From: Cryobacterium sp. CG_9.6
GTDB lineage: Bacteria; Actinomycetota; Actinomycetes; Actinomycetales; Microbacteriaceae
Direction of reading: 5' to 3'
Assembly: GCF_029893365.1 (NCBI RefSeq)
Contig: NZ_JARXUZ010000001.1
Coordinates: 1-64,000 of the forward strand
Length of the DNA: 64,000 nt
Positions 52,823 to 61,941 of the stretch are shown here, one piece after another (the stretch's first letter is position 1; each line of letters begins with the position of its first letter). A program made the translations under genes and the position numbers. The notes below the pieces were generated by a model, which was not told where the DNA came from, searched no databases, and saw nothing but the letters and a program-made list of their open reading frames with translations.

Positions 52823-53446
52823 ATGTCGACACCCGCACCTCGCCTCATTCCGCCATCGTCGGCATCCGTTACCGTCTCCATCTCGCGCTGGGTCGACCCA
52901 AGGCGCATCGAAGAGGCCACCGGCTGGGTGCAGGCAGGCATGGACCTTGCCCACCAGTACCCCGGGTTTCTGGGGAGCGGTTGGGTGCGGGCTAGCGAGG
53001 ATTCCGGGCACTGGCAGATGCTCTACAAGTTCTCGAACGCCGCGGCCCTGAAGGCGTGGGAGAACTCGATCGACCGTTCCGAGTGGCTCCATGCGGGCCG
53101 CGACCTGGTGCTCGATGCCCGCGAAGAGACCAAACGCACGGGCATTGAGGGCTGGTTTGACGCGCCGCAGGAGGCAACGCCGGGCGTCGCCATTCTTCCG
53201 CCACCACGGTGGAAGCAGGCCGTGAGCATCTGGCTCGGGTTCTTCCCGCTCAACCTCACCTTCATGATTCTGGTGCCCGCGTTGGTGCCGGGGTGGAACG
53301 ACCTGAATATTGTCGTGCGGGTGCTCCTCACCACGCTCGCGCTCACACCGCTCATGACCTACGTCATGCTGCCGTGGATCACCCGCCTGCTTCGACCCTG
53401 GCTGCAGCGGCAGAAAAAGCCCACCACGCCGAAACGGCCGGGCTAG
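52823..53446 (+). CDS. ABM-domain membrane protein
   Basis: 207 residues. An N-terminal antibiotic-biosynthesis-monooxygenase (ferredoxin-like) domain includes YPGFLGSGWVRASEDSGHWQ and LKAWENSIDRSEWL. Two C-terminal membrane helices follow (WLGFFPLNLTFMILVPALV and VRVLLTTLALTPLMTYVML) and then a basic tail. This two-part layout is common for actinobacterial proteins of unknown role; heme or quinone oxygenation is possible but unproven. Its stop overlaps the convergent hydrolase stop by four bases. Confidence 0.8.
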   Translation: MSTPAPRLIPPSSASVTVSISRWVDPRRIEEATGWVQAGMDLAHQYPGFLGSGWVRASEDSGHWQMLYKFSNAAALKAWENSIDRSEWLHAGRDLVLDAREETKRTGIEGWFDAPQEATPGVAILPPPRWKQAVSIWLGFFPLNLTFMILVPALVPGWNDLNIVVRVLLTTLALTPLMTYVMLPWITRLLRPWLQRQKKPTTPKRPG

Positions 53447-54159
53447 ACGACCCGAAAGCTAAGCTCGCCGATGCCGTCGATTCCGCCGGTCACCACGTTG
53501 CCGGGCACCAAGGCACCCACGCCCGCGGGCGTGCCCGTGAAGATCACGTCGCCGGGGAGCAGCGTCACCGAGCGGGACAGCGCGGCCACGATGTCGGGAA
53601 CGGCCCAGATCTGATCGGCGAGATCGCCCATCTGCTTCGGTTCGTCGTCCACGTTTAACCAGATTCGAGCGGATGCGGGGTGGCCCCCACCACTCGCGGG
53701 CACGAGCGGTGTGCACGGTGCGGAGAAATCGAACCCTTTCGACAGGTCCCAGGGCCGACGGAGGGATTTGGCGGTGTCCTGCAGGTCACGGCGGGTGAGG
53801 TCGACGCCCGCGCCGTACCCCCACACGTGGTCCAGGGCTGCGTGCGGCTCAATATCGCTGCCGCCGCGGCCGATCGCCACGACCAGTTCCATCTCGAAGT
53901 GCAGGTTGTGGGTCTGCGGCGGGTAGGGCACCTCGTGCGGTGCCACGTGGCGCGCGGGCACGCCCTCGTCAACGGCGAAGATCGCATCGGCGGGTTTGGC
54001 GAAGAAGAACGGCGGCTCGCGGTCGGGATCGTTCCCCATTTCGCGGGCGTGATCGGCGTAATTACGCCCCACGCAGTACACCCGGTGCACAAAGAACCGC
54101 TCGGGGGAACCGGCCACTGGAAGGCTCGTGGGGGAAGGTACCAAGAGTGCAGAGGTCAT
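53443..54159 (-). CDS. Fumarylacetoacetate hydrolase family (fumarylpyruvate hydrolase-like)
   Basis: 238 residues. The FAH core shows FVHRVYCVGRNYADHAREMG, PPFFFAKPADAIF, HFEMELVVAIGRGG with metal-binding Glu residues and VWGYGAGVDLTRRDLQ. Closest in pattern to fumarylpyruvate hydrolase of gentisate breakdown. AAAGGAC precedes ATG 54157-54159. Upstream on the same strand is an AEC carrier, which may import or export the related acid. No gentisate dioxygenase is in the window. Confidence 0.87.
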   Translation of the reverse strand: MTSALLVPSPTSLPVAGSPERFFVHRVYCVGRNYADHAREMGNDPDREPPFFFAKPADAIFAVDEGVPARHVAPHEVPYPPQTHNLHFEMELVVAIGRGGSDIEPHAALDHVWGYGAGVDLTRRDLQDTAKSLRRPWDLSKGFDFSAPCTPLVPASGGGHPASARIWLNVDDEPKQMGDLADQIWAVPDIVAALSRSVTLLPGDVIFTGTPAGVGALVPGNVVTGGIDGIGELSFRVV

Positions 54160-54171
54160 GCTGGTCCTTTC

Positions 54172-54198
54172 AATCAGGCGAATCAGGCGAATCAGGCG
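54172..54198. repeat. Three tandem copies of a 9-bp repeat
   Basis: AATCAGGCG occurs at 54172, 54181 and 54190. The third copy contains the TGA stop of the AEC gene (minus strand), and the array fills the gap before the ribosome site of the hydrolase gene, so copy number sets the intergenic spacing. Confidence 0.8.
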
Positions 54199-55112
54199 AG
54201 GAGCGCCGCGATCACGAGCAGCGCGGGAATGGACCCGAGCGTCGTGAGCAGCACGGTGTCACGCGTCACGACAATGCCGCGGTTGTAGCGCGCCGAGAAG
54301 TTGTAGATGTTCTGTGCGGTGGGGAGCGCCGAAATAGCAACTGCGGCGAAAAGCTCGCCCGCGTCGAGGTGGAAAACGAACCGGCCCACGACATAGGCGA
54401 TCACCGGCATCACGGCCACCTTGATGATGCTGGCCACGATCACCTGCATGCGTCCCGTGCCCCGTTTGAGCAGCCGCTGGCCGTGGAGCGACATGCCGAA
54501 CGACATCAGCACCATCGGAATCGCAGCGCCACCAATGAGTTCCAGGGGCGCGAGCACCGGCGGCGGAAGGCGGATGCCCGCAATCGCCACCACGATGCCG
54601 GCCACCGACGCAATAATCATGGGGTTGCGCAGCGGCTGCGTGAGAATCGACCCCACCGATAAGCGGCCGCTTGTGGATACGTCGAGAATTCCGAGCACGA
54701 TGGGCGCGAACACGAGCAGCTGGATCAGCAAAACGGGGGCCATGTAAGTGGCGCTGCCGAGCACATAAATGGCCACGGGCAGCCCAATGTTGTTGGCATT
54801 CACGTAGGTTGCCGAGGCTGCACCGAGCACCGTTTCGGCCACCGGAACTCGAAAGAAGAGTCGGGTGACCACCAGAAACACACCGAGCCCGACCACAACC
54901 GAGCACACCAGGGTCACGAGAAACGTGGAGAAGAGCACCGACACGTCGGCGTGCGAGAGCACCGTGAACAGCAGCGCCGGTGTCGCCACGAAGAATGCCA
55001 TCCGGTTGAGCACCGTGATGGACCCGGGGCCCGCGATCCCGAAGCGCTCCACGATGTACCCCACCAGAATCACGAATCCAATGATTCCGAACCCCACCAG
55101 CACGCCGCCCAT
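54192..55112 (-). CDS. AEC family transporter (auxin efflux carrier-like)
   Basis: 306 residues with about ten membrane helices in two inverted halves. It starts MGGVLVGFGIIGFVILVGYI, has the mid-protein NANNIGLPVAIYVLG crossover typical of AEC/BASS-like folds, and ends in PTAQNIYNFSARYNRG. Bacterial members carry malate, malonate or other carboxylates. Together with the fumarylpyruvate-hydrolase-like gene it probably forms an operon for an aromatic-acid or dicarboxylate compound. Confidence 0.85.
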   Translation of the reverse strand: MGGVLVGFGIIGFVILVGYIVERFGIAGPGSITVLNRMAFFVATPALLFTVLSHADVSVLFSTFLVTLVCSVVVGLGVFLVVTRLFFRVPVAETVLGAASATYVNANNIGLPVAIYVLGSATYMAPVLLIQLLVFAPIVLGILDVSTSGRLSVGSILTQPLRNPMIIASVAGIVVAIAGIRLPPPVLAPLELIGGAAIPMVLMSFGMSLHGQRLLKRGTGRMQVIVASIIKVAVMPVIAYVVGRFVFHLDAGELFAAVAISALPTAQNIYNFSARYNRGIVVTRDTVLLTTLGSIPALLVIAALLA

Positions 55113-55206
55113 TTACCCGAGCTTACGGCCCGGGGCGCGCCGTCTTCCCGCGCCGAACCAGAGCGGGGGCTAGCCCGCAGCTGATCGGCCCCACTACGCT
55201 CGCACC

Positions 55207-56022
55207 ATGGCACACCTCGATGTACCCGGCGCAGTGCTCTACTACGAAACGGCCGGGCACGTCTCCGGCCCGGCCGTGCTGCTGATGCACGCCGGAATCG
55301 CACACCTGCGCATGTGGGACCCACAGGTGGCGGCCCTCGCAACGCACCACTATGTCATCCGCTTCGATGCTCGAGGTTTTGGGCGAACGTCGGTCGACGA
55401 CGTGAAATTCTCGGCTCGAGCGGATGCCGTGGCTCTGCTTGATCACCTGGGGGTGGAGCGTGCGACCCTGATCGGCTGCGACCGTGGCGGCCTGGTCGCC
55501 CTCGACGTGGCCGTGGAACACCCCGATCGGGTGGCCGGGCTCGTCACCATCGGCGCCGGTCCGAGCGGATTCCCCGAGGTGGAACTCTCCGATGCCGAGG
55601 ATGCCCTGTTTGATTCCCTCGACCAGGCCTTCAACGCGAACAATCCCGAGCAGATCTCCCGGCTCGAGGTGCAGCTCTGGGCGGTCGGCCCGCTGCGCCA
55701 GGAGGCCGACCTCGATCCGCATTTTCTCGCCACCGCCTATGCCATGAGTCTCGACAACATCGAGCACTTCACCGAGCACCCGCGGCCTCAGCCGCTGGAT
55801 CCGCCCGCCAGCGACCGGGTGGTGGACATCACCGTTCCGGCCCTCGTGACCGTGGGCGAATTCGATCTCACGCCCGCGCTGGCCGAGTACGAGTACCTGC
55901 TGGAGGTACTGCCGGAGGCAAGCGGATGCAGGTTTCGTGGCGTTGCCCACCTGCCGAGCCTCGAGCATCCCGAGGAATTCACGCGTGTGCTGGTGAGCTG
56001 GTTGGCCCGGAATAACCTCTAG
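55207..56022 (+). CDS. Alpha/beta hydrolase with Asp at the nucleophile elbow
   Basis: 271 residues. The fold is clear: oxyanion region LLMHAGIAHLRMWDPQV, RFDARGFGRTS, nucleophile elbow LIGCDRGGLVALDVAVEHP, acid region VTVGEFDLTPAL and histidine in VAHLPSLEHPEEF. The elbow has Asp (GCDRGG) where esterases and lactonases have Ser. Asp nucleophiles occur in haloalkane dehalogenases and epoxide hydrolases, so such an activity, or loss of hydrolase activity, is possible. Context (AEC carrier, SDR) gives no substrate. Confidence 0.82.
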   Translation: MAHLDVPGAVLYYETAGHVSGPAVLLMHAGIAHLRMWDPQVAALATHHYVIRFDARGFGRTSVDDVKFSARADAVALLDHLGVERATLIGCDRGGLVALDVAVEHPDRVAGLVTIGAGPSGFPEVELSDAEDALFDSLDQAFNANNPEQISRLEVQLWAVGPLRQEADLDPHFLATAYAMSLDNIEHFTEHPRPQPLDPPASDRVVDITVPALVTVGEFDLTPALAEYEYLLEVLPEASGCRFRGVAHLPSLEHPEEFTRVLVSWLARNNL

Positions 56023-56882
56023 TCGAGCTGAACGGCATCGGGGGCGAGGACCTCGCGACCCACCCACTGGTCCATGGAGCGGTACACGCCGAAGCCGCCC
56101 GCCACCCGGTCCCAGAGCGGAAGAGGCAGGGTGCCACGCAGCGCGCGGGCCAGATTCACGGTCCACGGCATCATGAGCATAGGCTTGCCGGCCAGCATCG
56201 CCCGCCAGACCCGCTCCACCACGTACTCCGGGGTCATCAGTGGGGTGAGCAGCGGTCCGCGAGCACCGTCAAACATGCCGGTGGAGATGTAGCTCGGGCA
56301 CACCGTGGTCACCTTCACCTGGCCGAAGCCCTGCTGCGCGAGCTCGAGGCGCAGCGAGTCGCTCCAGCCAATCAGCGCCGCCTTCGACGCCGCGTACACG
56401 CTCATGCGAGGGTTGGACAGCGTGCCGGCAGCCGACGCGATATTCACAATGCGCGCCTCCCGCGTGCCATTGGTCATCATGTGCGGCAGGAACTCGCGCG
56501 CGATGTACATGGGTGCCAACGCGTTGATCTTCATCGTGGGACGAATGTCATCGCCGTTATCGTGCTCCCAGAAGAACTTGCCGCGCACAATTCCCGCGTT
56601 GTTGATCACGATGTCGGGGTCACCCACTTCGGTTCGCACCCGCTGTGCGGTCTGGGCAATCGCACCGAGGTCTGCGATGTCCACCGTGAACGGCGCAACG
56701 ATGGTGCCCGCCGGGGCACCCCCGGCCAGCTCTGCCGCGGTGGCTGCGAGGGCGGCCGCATCCCGGTCCCAGAGGATCACGGCCTTGGCCCCCTCCGCGA
56801 CCGCGCGCTCCGCATATAGCCGGCCCATCCCGCGGGCCGCACCGGTAATCAACACACGTGCTCCAACAACCGTTCGACTCAT
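56019..56882 (-). CDS. SDR family oxidoreductase
   Basis: 287 residues from ATG 56880-56882 (MSRTVVGARVLITG); the long open frame to 57134 overlaps the divergent ABC gene and is rejected. Motifs are TGAARGMGRLYAE, NNAGIVRGKFF, IVNIASAAG and the catalytic YAASKAALIGWSDSL, with a C-terminal extension typical of SDRs acting on acyl or steroid-like substrates. It converges with the hydrolase by a 4-bp stop overlap. Substrate unknown. Confidence 0.84.
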   Translation of the reverse strand: MSRTVVGARVLITGAARGMGRLYAERAVAEGAKAVILWDRDAAALAATAAELAGGAPAGTIVAPFTVDIADLGAIAQTAQRVRTEVGDPDIVINNAGIVRGKFFWEHDNGDDIRPTMKINALAPMYIAREFLPHMMTNGTREARIVNIASAAGTLSNPRMSVYAASKAALIGWSDSLRLELAQQGFGQVKVTTVCPSYISTGMFDGARGPLLTPLMTPEYVVERVWRAMLAGKPMLMMPWTVNLARALRGTLPLPLWDRVAGGFGVYRSMDQWVGREVLAPDAVQLD

Positions 56883-56984
56883 GTACCCATCATGCAACGT
56901 CTTGCCTGCTTTCGGAGTGCGAACTGTTACGTTCGGTTGCGACTGTCCGCGCGAGCGTGGGCGTGTTTCGCTAACGTCGCCCCT

Positions 56985-57908
56985 ATGGCTCTTCTCAGCG
57001 GCACTCCCACCCGGGCTGTGGCGCGCGCCGACACAACGGATGCCGCCGCCACGAACACCGCGTACGCCGTGGAATTCTCCGGCGTGGGTCGTTCCTTCAC
57101 CACGCTGCCGCGCCGCGGAGCACCCCACAGCCACCCCGTGCTGCGCGACGTGTCACTCACGGTGCGACCGGGCGAGATTCTGGCCATTCTCGGCACGAGC
57201 GGATGCGGCAAATCCACTCTGCTGCGCATCGCCGGCGGCCTGGACACGGTCACCACCGGCAGCGTGCAGATCGACGGCACCGTCTCTGCCGGAATCGATT
57301 CCCGCTGCGCTGTCGGCTTTCAGGAACCCCGTCTGCTGCCGTGGCGCACACTGGCCGCAAATGTGGCCCTCGGCCTTCCGCGTAGCACCAGCCGAGCCGT
57401 GGGTCGTGCCCGCGTTGCGGAGTTGCTGGAGCTGGTGGGACTCACCGCCTTTGCCAGCCACCGGCCGCGCGCGGTTTCTGGCGGCATGGCGCAGCGGGCC
57501 TCGCTCGCTCGGGCCCTGGCCCGCAACCCCGGCGTTCTGCTGCTCGATGAACCGTTCGGCGCCCTCGACGCCCTCACCCGGCTGCAGATGCAGGACCTCC
57601 TCCTCGACGTGCATGCCGCGGCACCCACCACCATTCTGCTGGTAACCCACGACGTTGACGAAGCGCTGCAACTCGCGGATCGCATCATTCTGCTGGGCGC
57701 CGATGACGACGTGGATGACAGTGCGGGCGGACGCACCGGGGCCACAATTGTGCAGGAGCTGACCGTTCCCGGCAAGCGTCCCCGTGACCGTGGGTCAGCC
57801 GAACTCGCTGAGCTGCGCGGGCGACTTCTGGCCGGTCTCGGCATCAACCGACATGGTGTTGCGCGCGGAATCGCCGCCACGACCACCATCCCCCTCTTTC
57901 AGTACTAA
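56985..57908 (+). CDS. ABC transporter ATP-binding protein (SsuB-like)
   Basis: About 307 residues. It has Walker A GTSGCGKSTLLRIAGG, Q-loop GFQEPRLLPWRTL, signature VSGGMAQRASLARAL, Walker B VLLLDEPFGALDAL and LVTHDVDEALQLADR. ATG 56985 follows TAACGT by seven bases, a leaderless-type start; the upstream open frame is not used. It belongs with the SBP and permease just downstream in an aliphatic-sulfonate/taurine-type importer. The signature begins VSGG instead of LSGG, a mild variation. Confidence 0.9.
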   Translation: MALLSGTPTRAVARADTTDAAATNTAYAVEFSGVGRSFTTLPRRGAPHSHPVLRDVSLTVRPGEILAILGTSGCGKSTLLRIAGGLDTVTTGSVQIDGTVSAGIDSRCAVGFQEPRLLPWRTLAANVALGLPRSTSRAVGRARVAELLELVGLTAFASHRPRAVSGGMAQRASLARALARNPGVLLLDEPFGALDALTRLQMQDLLLDVHAAAPTTILLVTHDVDEALQLADRIILLGADDDVDDSAGGRTGATIVQELTVPGKRPRDRGSAELAELRGRLLAGLGINRHGVARGIAATTTIPLFQY

Positions 57909-57985
57909 CCCGCTGCGCGAGCAGCTCCGGTTAGCACCATCCCTCACGTACACACAGCCCCCTTCACACAGCCCAGGAGAACCCC

Positions 57986-59029
57986 ATGACCTCACGACGT
58001 TTCGTTAGCGCGGCGCTTATTGCCGGCGCCACCGCGGCCACGCTTCTGCTGAGCGGATGCGTGGCGGGCGAGAACCAGCCTGCCGCCCCGGCCGCCGCCG
58101 AGTCCACGGCAACGGTCACGGAGGGCGGAACCCTCAACATCGACTTCGCCACCTACAACCCGCTCTCGCTCGTGATCAAGGAAAAGGGCTGGCTCGAAGA
58201 CGCCCTCTCCGCGCAGGGTGTGGCAGTGAACTGGGTGCAGTCGGCCGGATCGAACAAAGCAAACGATGCGCTGCGCGCCGGAGCCATCGACGTGGGTTCA
58301 ACGGCCGGTTCGGCCGCGCTCCTGGCCCGCTCAAACGGGTCGCCCATTCAGGTCATCGACATCTTCTCCCAGCCGGAGTGGGCCGCTCTCGTGGTGCCGG
58401 CCGGTTCGGCCATCACCTCGGTTGGCGACCTCAAGGGCAAGCAGATCGCCGCCACCAAGGGCACCGACCCCTACTTCTTCCTCCTGCAGGCCCTGGAGGC
58501 CGAAGGACTCACCCAGGACGACGTGACAGTGCAGAACCTGCAGCACGCCGACGGCTGGGCTGCGCTGCAGACCGGTGCCGTGGATGCCTGGGCCGGACTT
58601 GACCCCATCATGGCCGGTGCCGAGGCGGCCGGGGCCACGCTGCTCTACCGCAACGTGGACTTCAACAGCTACGGCTTCCTGAACGCCACCGAATCCTTTA
58701 TTGCAGAGAAGCCCGATGTGGCGCAGACCGTGGTGAGCGTCTACGAGCACGCGCGGGCCTGGGCCCTGGCCAACCCCGACGAAACCGCGCAGATTCTGGC
58801 CACGGTTGCCGGTCTCGACCTCGCTGTAGCCACCACGGTCATCACCGAGCGCAGCAACCTGGACGTCGACAACGTTCCCGGTGACGCTCAGCTCTCGGTG
58901 CTGACGAAGATTGGTCCCACGTTCGTGGCCAACTTCGACGTGGCAGACCAGGACTTAGTCGATGCCGCACTGGACACCATTATCAACGATGAGTTTGCCA
59001 CCCAGGCCGACCCCACCATCGTCAAATAA
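57986..59029 (+). CDS. Aliphatic sulfonate-type ABC substrate-binding lipoprotein
   Basis: 347 residues. The lipoprotein signal ends TLLLSGCVAGENQ, so it is membrane-anchored outside. The mature part (FATYNPLSLVIKEKGWLED, DVGSTAGSAALLARSNG, LKGKQIAATKGTDPYFFLLQ) matches SsuA/TauA-like proteins that bind sulfonates or related anions. It is the second gene of the ATPase-SBP-permease set. Sulfonate specificity is a family-level guess, because no monooxygenase (SsuD) is adjacent. Confidence 0.89.
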   Translation: MTSRRFVSAALIAGATAATLLLSGCVAGENQPAAPAAAESTATVTEGGTLNIDFATYNPLSLVIKEKGWLEDALSAQGVAVNWVQSAGSNKANDALRAGAIDVGSTAGSAALLARSNGSPIQVIDIFSQPEWAALVVPAGSAITSVGDLKGKQIAATKGTDPYFFLLQALEAEGLTQDDVTVQNLQHADGWAALQTGAVDAWAGLDPIMAGAEAAGATLLYRNVDFNSYGFLNATESFIAEKPDVAQTVVSVYEHARAWALANPDETAQILATVAGLDLAVATTVITERSNLDVDNVPGDAQLSVLTKIGPTFVANFDVADQDLVDAALDTIINDEFATQADPTIVK

Positions 59030-59074
59030 TCGCGGCCCGAACGGCGCACTCCCCAGCACACGGAAAGGACCCTC

Positions 59075-59890
59075 ATGACCCAGACACAGGCTGTAGCCAC
59101 GCCGTCGGTCGTGTCGGGCGCGCGGCGACCCCTCGCTGCGCGCCCGTGGTTCCGGGTGTTCGGCGGGATCATCTTGCCCGTTTTGCTGCTCGCGGCCTGG
59201 CAGGTCAGCACCTCGCTGGGACTTGTCAGCACCTCCCAGCTGCCGTCCCCCGAGATGGTGTGGAAGGCCGGGGTTGATCTCGCCGAACGGGGGCTGCTCG
59301 GTCAGTACGCGGCCATTTCGACCCAGCGGGTACTGATTGGCTTTCTGATCGGGGCGGCGCTCGGCCTCACTTTCGGTGCCCTCGTCGGTCTGTCCCGGGC
59401 TTCGGAAATCTTCTTTGCCCCCACACTCGGCGCCATCCGCGCCGTTCCGTCCCTGGCCTGGATTCCGCTACTGCTGCTGTGGCTGGGCATTCAGGAGGAT
59501 TCTAAGATCACGCTCATTGCCATCGGGGCCTTTTTCCCGGTGTACACCACGGTTGCCGCGTCGCTGCGGCACGTGGATCGTCAACTGGTGGAAGCGGGCC
59601 GGGCGTTCGGCTACAACGGCCTCAGCCTGTTCCTCACCGTGCAGCTCCCGGCCGTGATCCCCGCCGTTGTATCCGGGCTGCGGCTCGCGCTCGCGCAGGC
59701 CTGGCTTTTTCTCGTGGCCGCCGAGCTGCTCGCCTCGTCGATGGGTCTCGGGTTTCTGCTCATCGACTCGCAGAACAATGGCCGCATTGACCGGATCGTG
59801 CTCGCGATCATTGCGCTGGCCGTGCTCGGCAAGCTGACGGATGCCCTCGTGGGCGTCTTCGAAAAGTGGGCAACGACGAAGTGGGCATGA
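59075..59890 (+). CDS. ABC transporter permease (SsuC-like)
   Basis: 271 residues with six membrane helices. The coupling loop is EAGRAFGYNGLSLFLTVQLP before AVIPAVVSGLRLALAQAWLF. GGAAAGGA lies just upstream of ATG 59075. It completes the importer. Its stop region overlaps possible starts of the acetyl-CoA synthetase gene, so the synthetase may be the fourth gene of the operon. Confidence 0.88.
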   Translation: MTQTQAVATPSVVSGARRPLAARPWFRVFGGIILPVLLLAAWQVSTSLGLVSTSQLPSPEMVWKAGVDLAERGLLGQYAAISTQRVLIGFLIGAALGLTFGALVGLSRASEIFFAPTLGAIRAVPSLAWIPLLLLWLGIQEDSKITLIAIGAFFPVYTTVAASLRHVDRQLVEAGRAFGYNGLSLFLTVQLPAVIPAVVSGLRLALAQAWLFLVAAELLASSMGLGFLLIDSQNNGRIDRIVLAIIALAVLGKLTDALVGVFEKWATTKWA

Positions 59891-59910
59891 CTGCTCGGAA
59901 CGGAAGCGAC

Positions 59911-61941
59911 ATGAGCGAGACCAGCCACACCATCCGTAATCTCCTCACCGAAACCCGCACCTACCCGGCCCCCGCCGCTTTCGCGGCGCAGGCCAATGTG
60001 GACGCCAGCTGGTGGGACCGGGCGGCCGCCGACCCGATCGCCTTCTGGACCGAGCAGGCCGCCCGCCTGGAGTGGGCCACCCCGTGGACGAGCGCCCACA
60101 CCTGGGAGCCGGCCGTCCCCGACGCCGACGGCGTGCTGTCTATCCCCAAAGCGGAATGGTTCGCCGGTGGCACGCTCAATGTGGCCGTGAACTGCGTGGA
60201 CCACCATGTGGCCGCCGGGCGCGGCGACAAGGTGGCGTTCTACTTCGAGGGGGAACCCGGCGATCGGCGCACGATCACCTACGCCGAGCTGGAACGCGAG
60301 GTCAACCGGGCCGCGAACGCCCTCACCGCACTCGGCATCGTGCAGGGCGACCGCGTGGTGCTCTACCTTCCGGTGATCCCCGAGACGATCATCATCACCC
60401 TCGCGATCGCGCGGCTCGGAGCCATCCACTCCCTCGTCTTCGGTGGCTTCTCCGCCGAGGCCCTGCGCTTTCGCGTGGAAGACACCGGCGCCAAGCTCCT
60501 CGTGACGACCGACGGTCAATACCGCCGAGGTCAGGCCGTTCCGGTCAAGGCCGCGGCCGACGACGCCGTGGCCGGTGTGCCCTCCATCGAACACATGCTC
60601 GTGGTGAGGCGCACGGGCGACGACACCCCCGACATTCCCTGGACACCGGGACGGGATGTCTGGTGGCACGATGTCGTCGACCCCGCGTCACATATTCACA
60701 AACCGGAATACTTCGACGCCGAGACGCCCCTGTTCATCATTTACACGTCGGGAACCACCGGAAAGCCCAAGGGGCTCGTGCACACCAGTGGCGGGTACCT
60801 CGTGCACGCTAGCTGGAGCCACTGGGCGGTTTTTGACGCCAAGGACACCGACGTGCACTGGTGCACGGCCGACCTGGCCTGGGTCACCGCGCACAGCTAC
60901 GTGCACTACGGCCCCCTCTCGAACGGCACCACCTCGGTCATTTACGAGGGCACGCCGAACACGCCGCACCCCGGGCGGCACCTGGAGATCATCGAGCGCT
61001 ACGGCGTCACCACGTACTACACCGCCCCGACCCTCATTCGCACGTTCATGACGTGGTTCCCGAACGGTTTGCCGGCGGAGTTCGACCTCAGCAGCATCCG
61101 CTTGCTCGGCTCCGTTGGGGAGGCCATCAACCCGGAGGCGTGGGTGTGGTTCCGGGAGAATTTCGGGGCCGGACACACACCGATCGTGGACACGTGGTGG
61201 CAGTCCGAAACGGGCGCGGCCATTATGTCGCCGCTTCCCGGCGCGAGCACGCTCAAACCGGGCTCGGCACTGCGAGCGATCCCGGGGCTCAAGACCCTGG
61301 TGGTCGACGACGCGGGCGAGCAGGTTGCGCTCGGCACCGGTGGTTATCTGGTGATCGACGGCATGTGGCCCGGCCTGGCGCGCACGGTATGGGGAAACCC
61401 GGAGCGGTACCGGGACTCGTACTGGGCCAGGTTCGCTGCCCAGGGCTACTTTTTCTCCGGAGATGGTGCCAAGTACGACGACGACGGTGATATCTGGCTG
61501 CTCGGCCGGGTGGACGACGTGATCAACGTCTCCGGCCACCGGCTGTCGACGATCGAGATCGAATCCGCACTCGTGGCCCACCCGGCCGTGGGTGAGGCCG
61601 GTGTCGTGGGCGTGTCAGACCCGACGACCGGTGAGGGGATCGCTGCGTTCGTCATTCCCGCGGTGGCCCCCACCGACCCCGCGAGCGTGCGAGCGTGGCT
61701 TGAGCTCGGCGCCGAACTGGCACCGCTGTTGCGGGCACACATCACGCACGAGATCGGTGCCATCGCCAAGCCGCGCGATGTCTTTCTGGTCCCGGACCTG
61801 CCGAAGACCCGTTCCGGCAAGATCATGCGGCGTTTGCTCGGCGATATCGTGGACGGTCGACCGCTCGGTGATGTGTCATCGCTGCAGGACGACACCGCTC
61901 CCCGACACATTGCCGATATCGTGCAGGCTGCGCGGGGCTAG
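59911..61941 (+). CDS. acsA: Acetyl-CoA synthetase (AMP-forming)
   Basis: About 676 residues. It activates acetate (possibly propionate) with ATP and CoA. Motifs are YTSGTTGKPKGLVHTSGGYL for ATP, DVHWCTADLAWVTAHSYVHY, TWWQSETGAAIMSP, and GRVDDVINVSGHRLSTIEIE in the hinge. The C-terminal LPKTRSGKIMRRLL has the lysine regulated by acetylation in this family. I choose ATG 59911 (MSETSHTIRN), four bases after GGAAG; ATG 59887 overlaps the permease stop and is the alternative. It follows an ABC importer directly, an unusual neighbour. Confidence 0.93.
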   Translation: MSETSHTIRNLLTETRTYPAPAAFAAQANVDASWWDRAAADPIAFWTEQAARLEWATPWTSAHTWEPAVPDADGVLSIPKAEWFAGGTLNVAVNCVDHHVAAGRGDKVAFYFEGEPGDRRTITYAELEREVNRAANALTALGIVQGDRVVLYLPVIPETIIITLAIARLGAIHSLVFGGFSAEALRFRVEDTGAKLLVTTDGQYRRGQAVPVKAAADDAVAGVPSIEHMLVVRRTGDDTPDIPWTPGRDVWWHDVVDPASHIHKPEYFDAETPLFIIYTSGTTGKPKGLVHTSGGYLVHASWSHWAVFDAKDTDVHWCTADLAWVTAHSYVHYGPLSNGTTSVIYEGTPNTPHPGRHLEIIERYGVTTYYTAPTLIRTFMTWFPNGLPAEFDLSSIRLLGSVGEAINPEAWVWFRENFGAGHTPIVDTWWQSETGAAIMSPLPGASTLKPGSALRAIPGLKTLVVDDAGEQVALGTGGYLVIDGMWPGLARTVWGNPERYRDSYWARFAAQGYFFSGDGAKYDDDGDIWLLGRVDDVINVSGHRLSTIEIESALVAHPAVGEAGVVGVSDPTTGEGIAAFVIPAVAPTDPASVRAWLELGAELAPLLRAHITHEIGAIAKPRDVFLVPDLPKTRSGKIMRRLLGDIVDGRPLGDVSSLQDDTAPRHIADIVQAARG

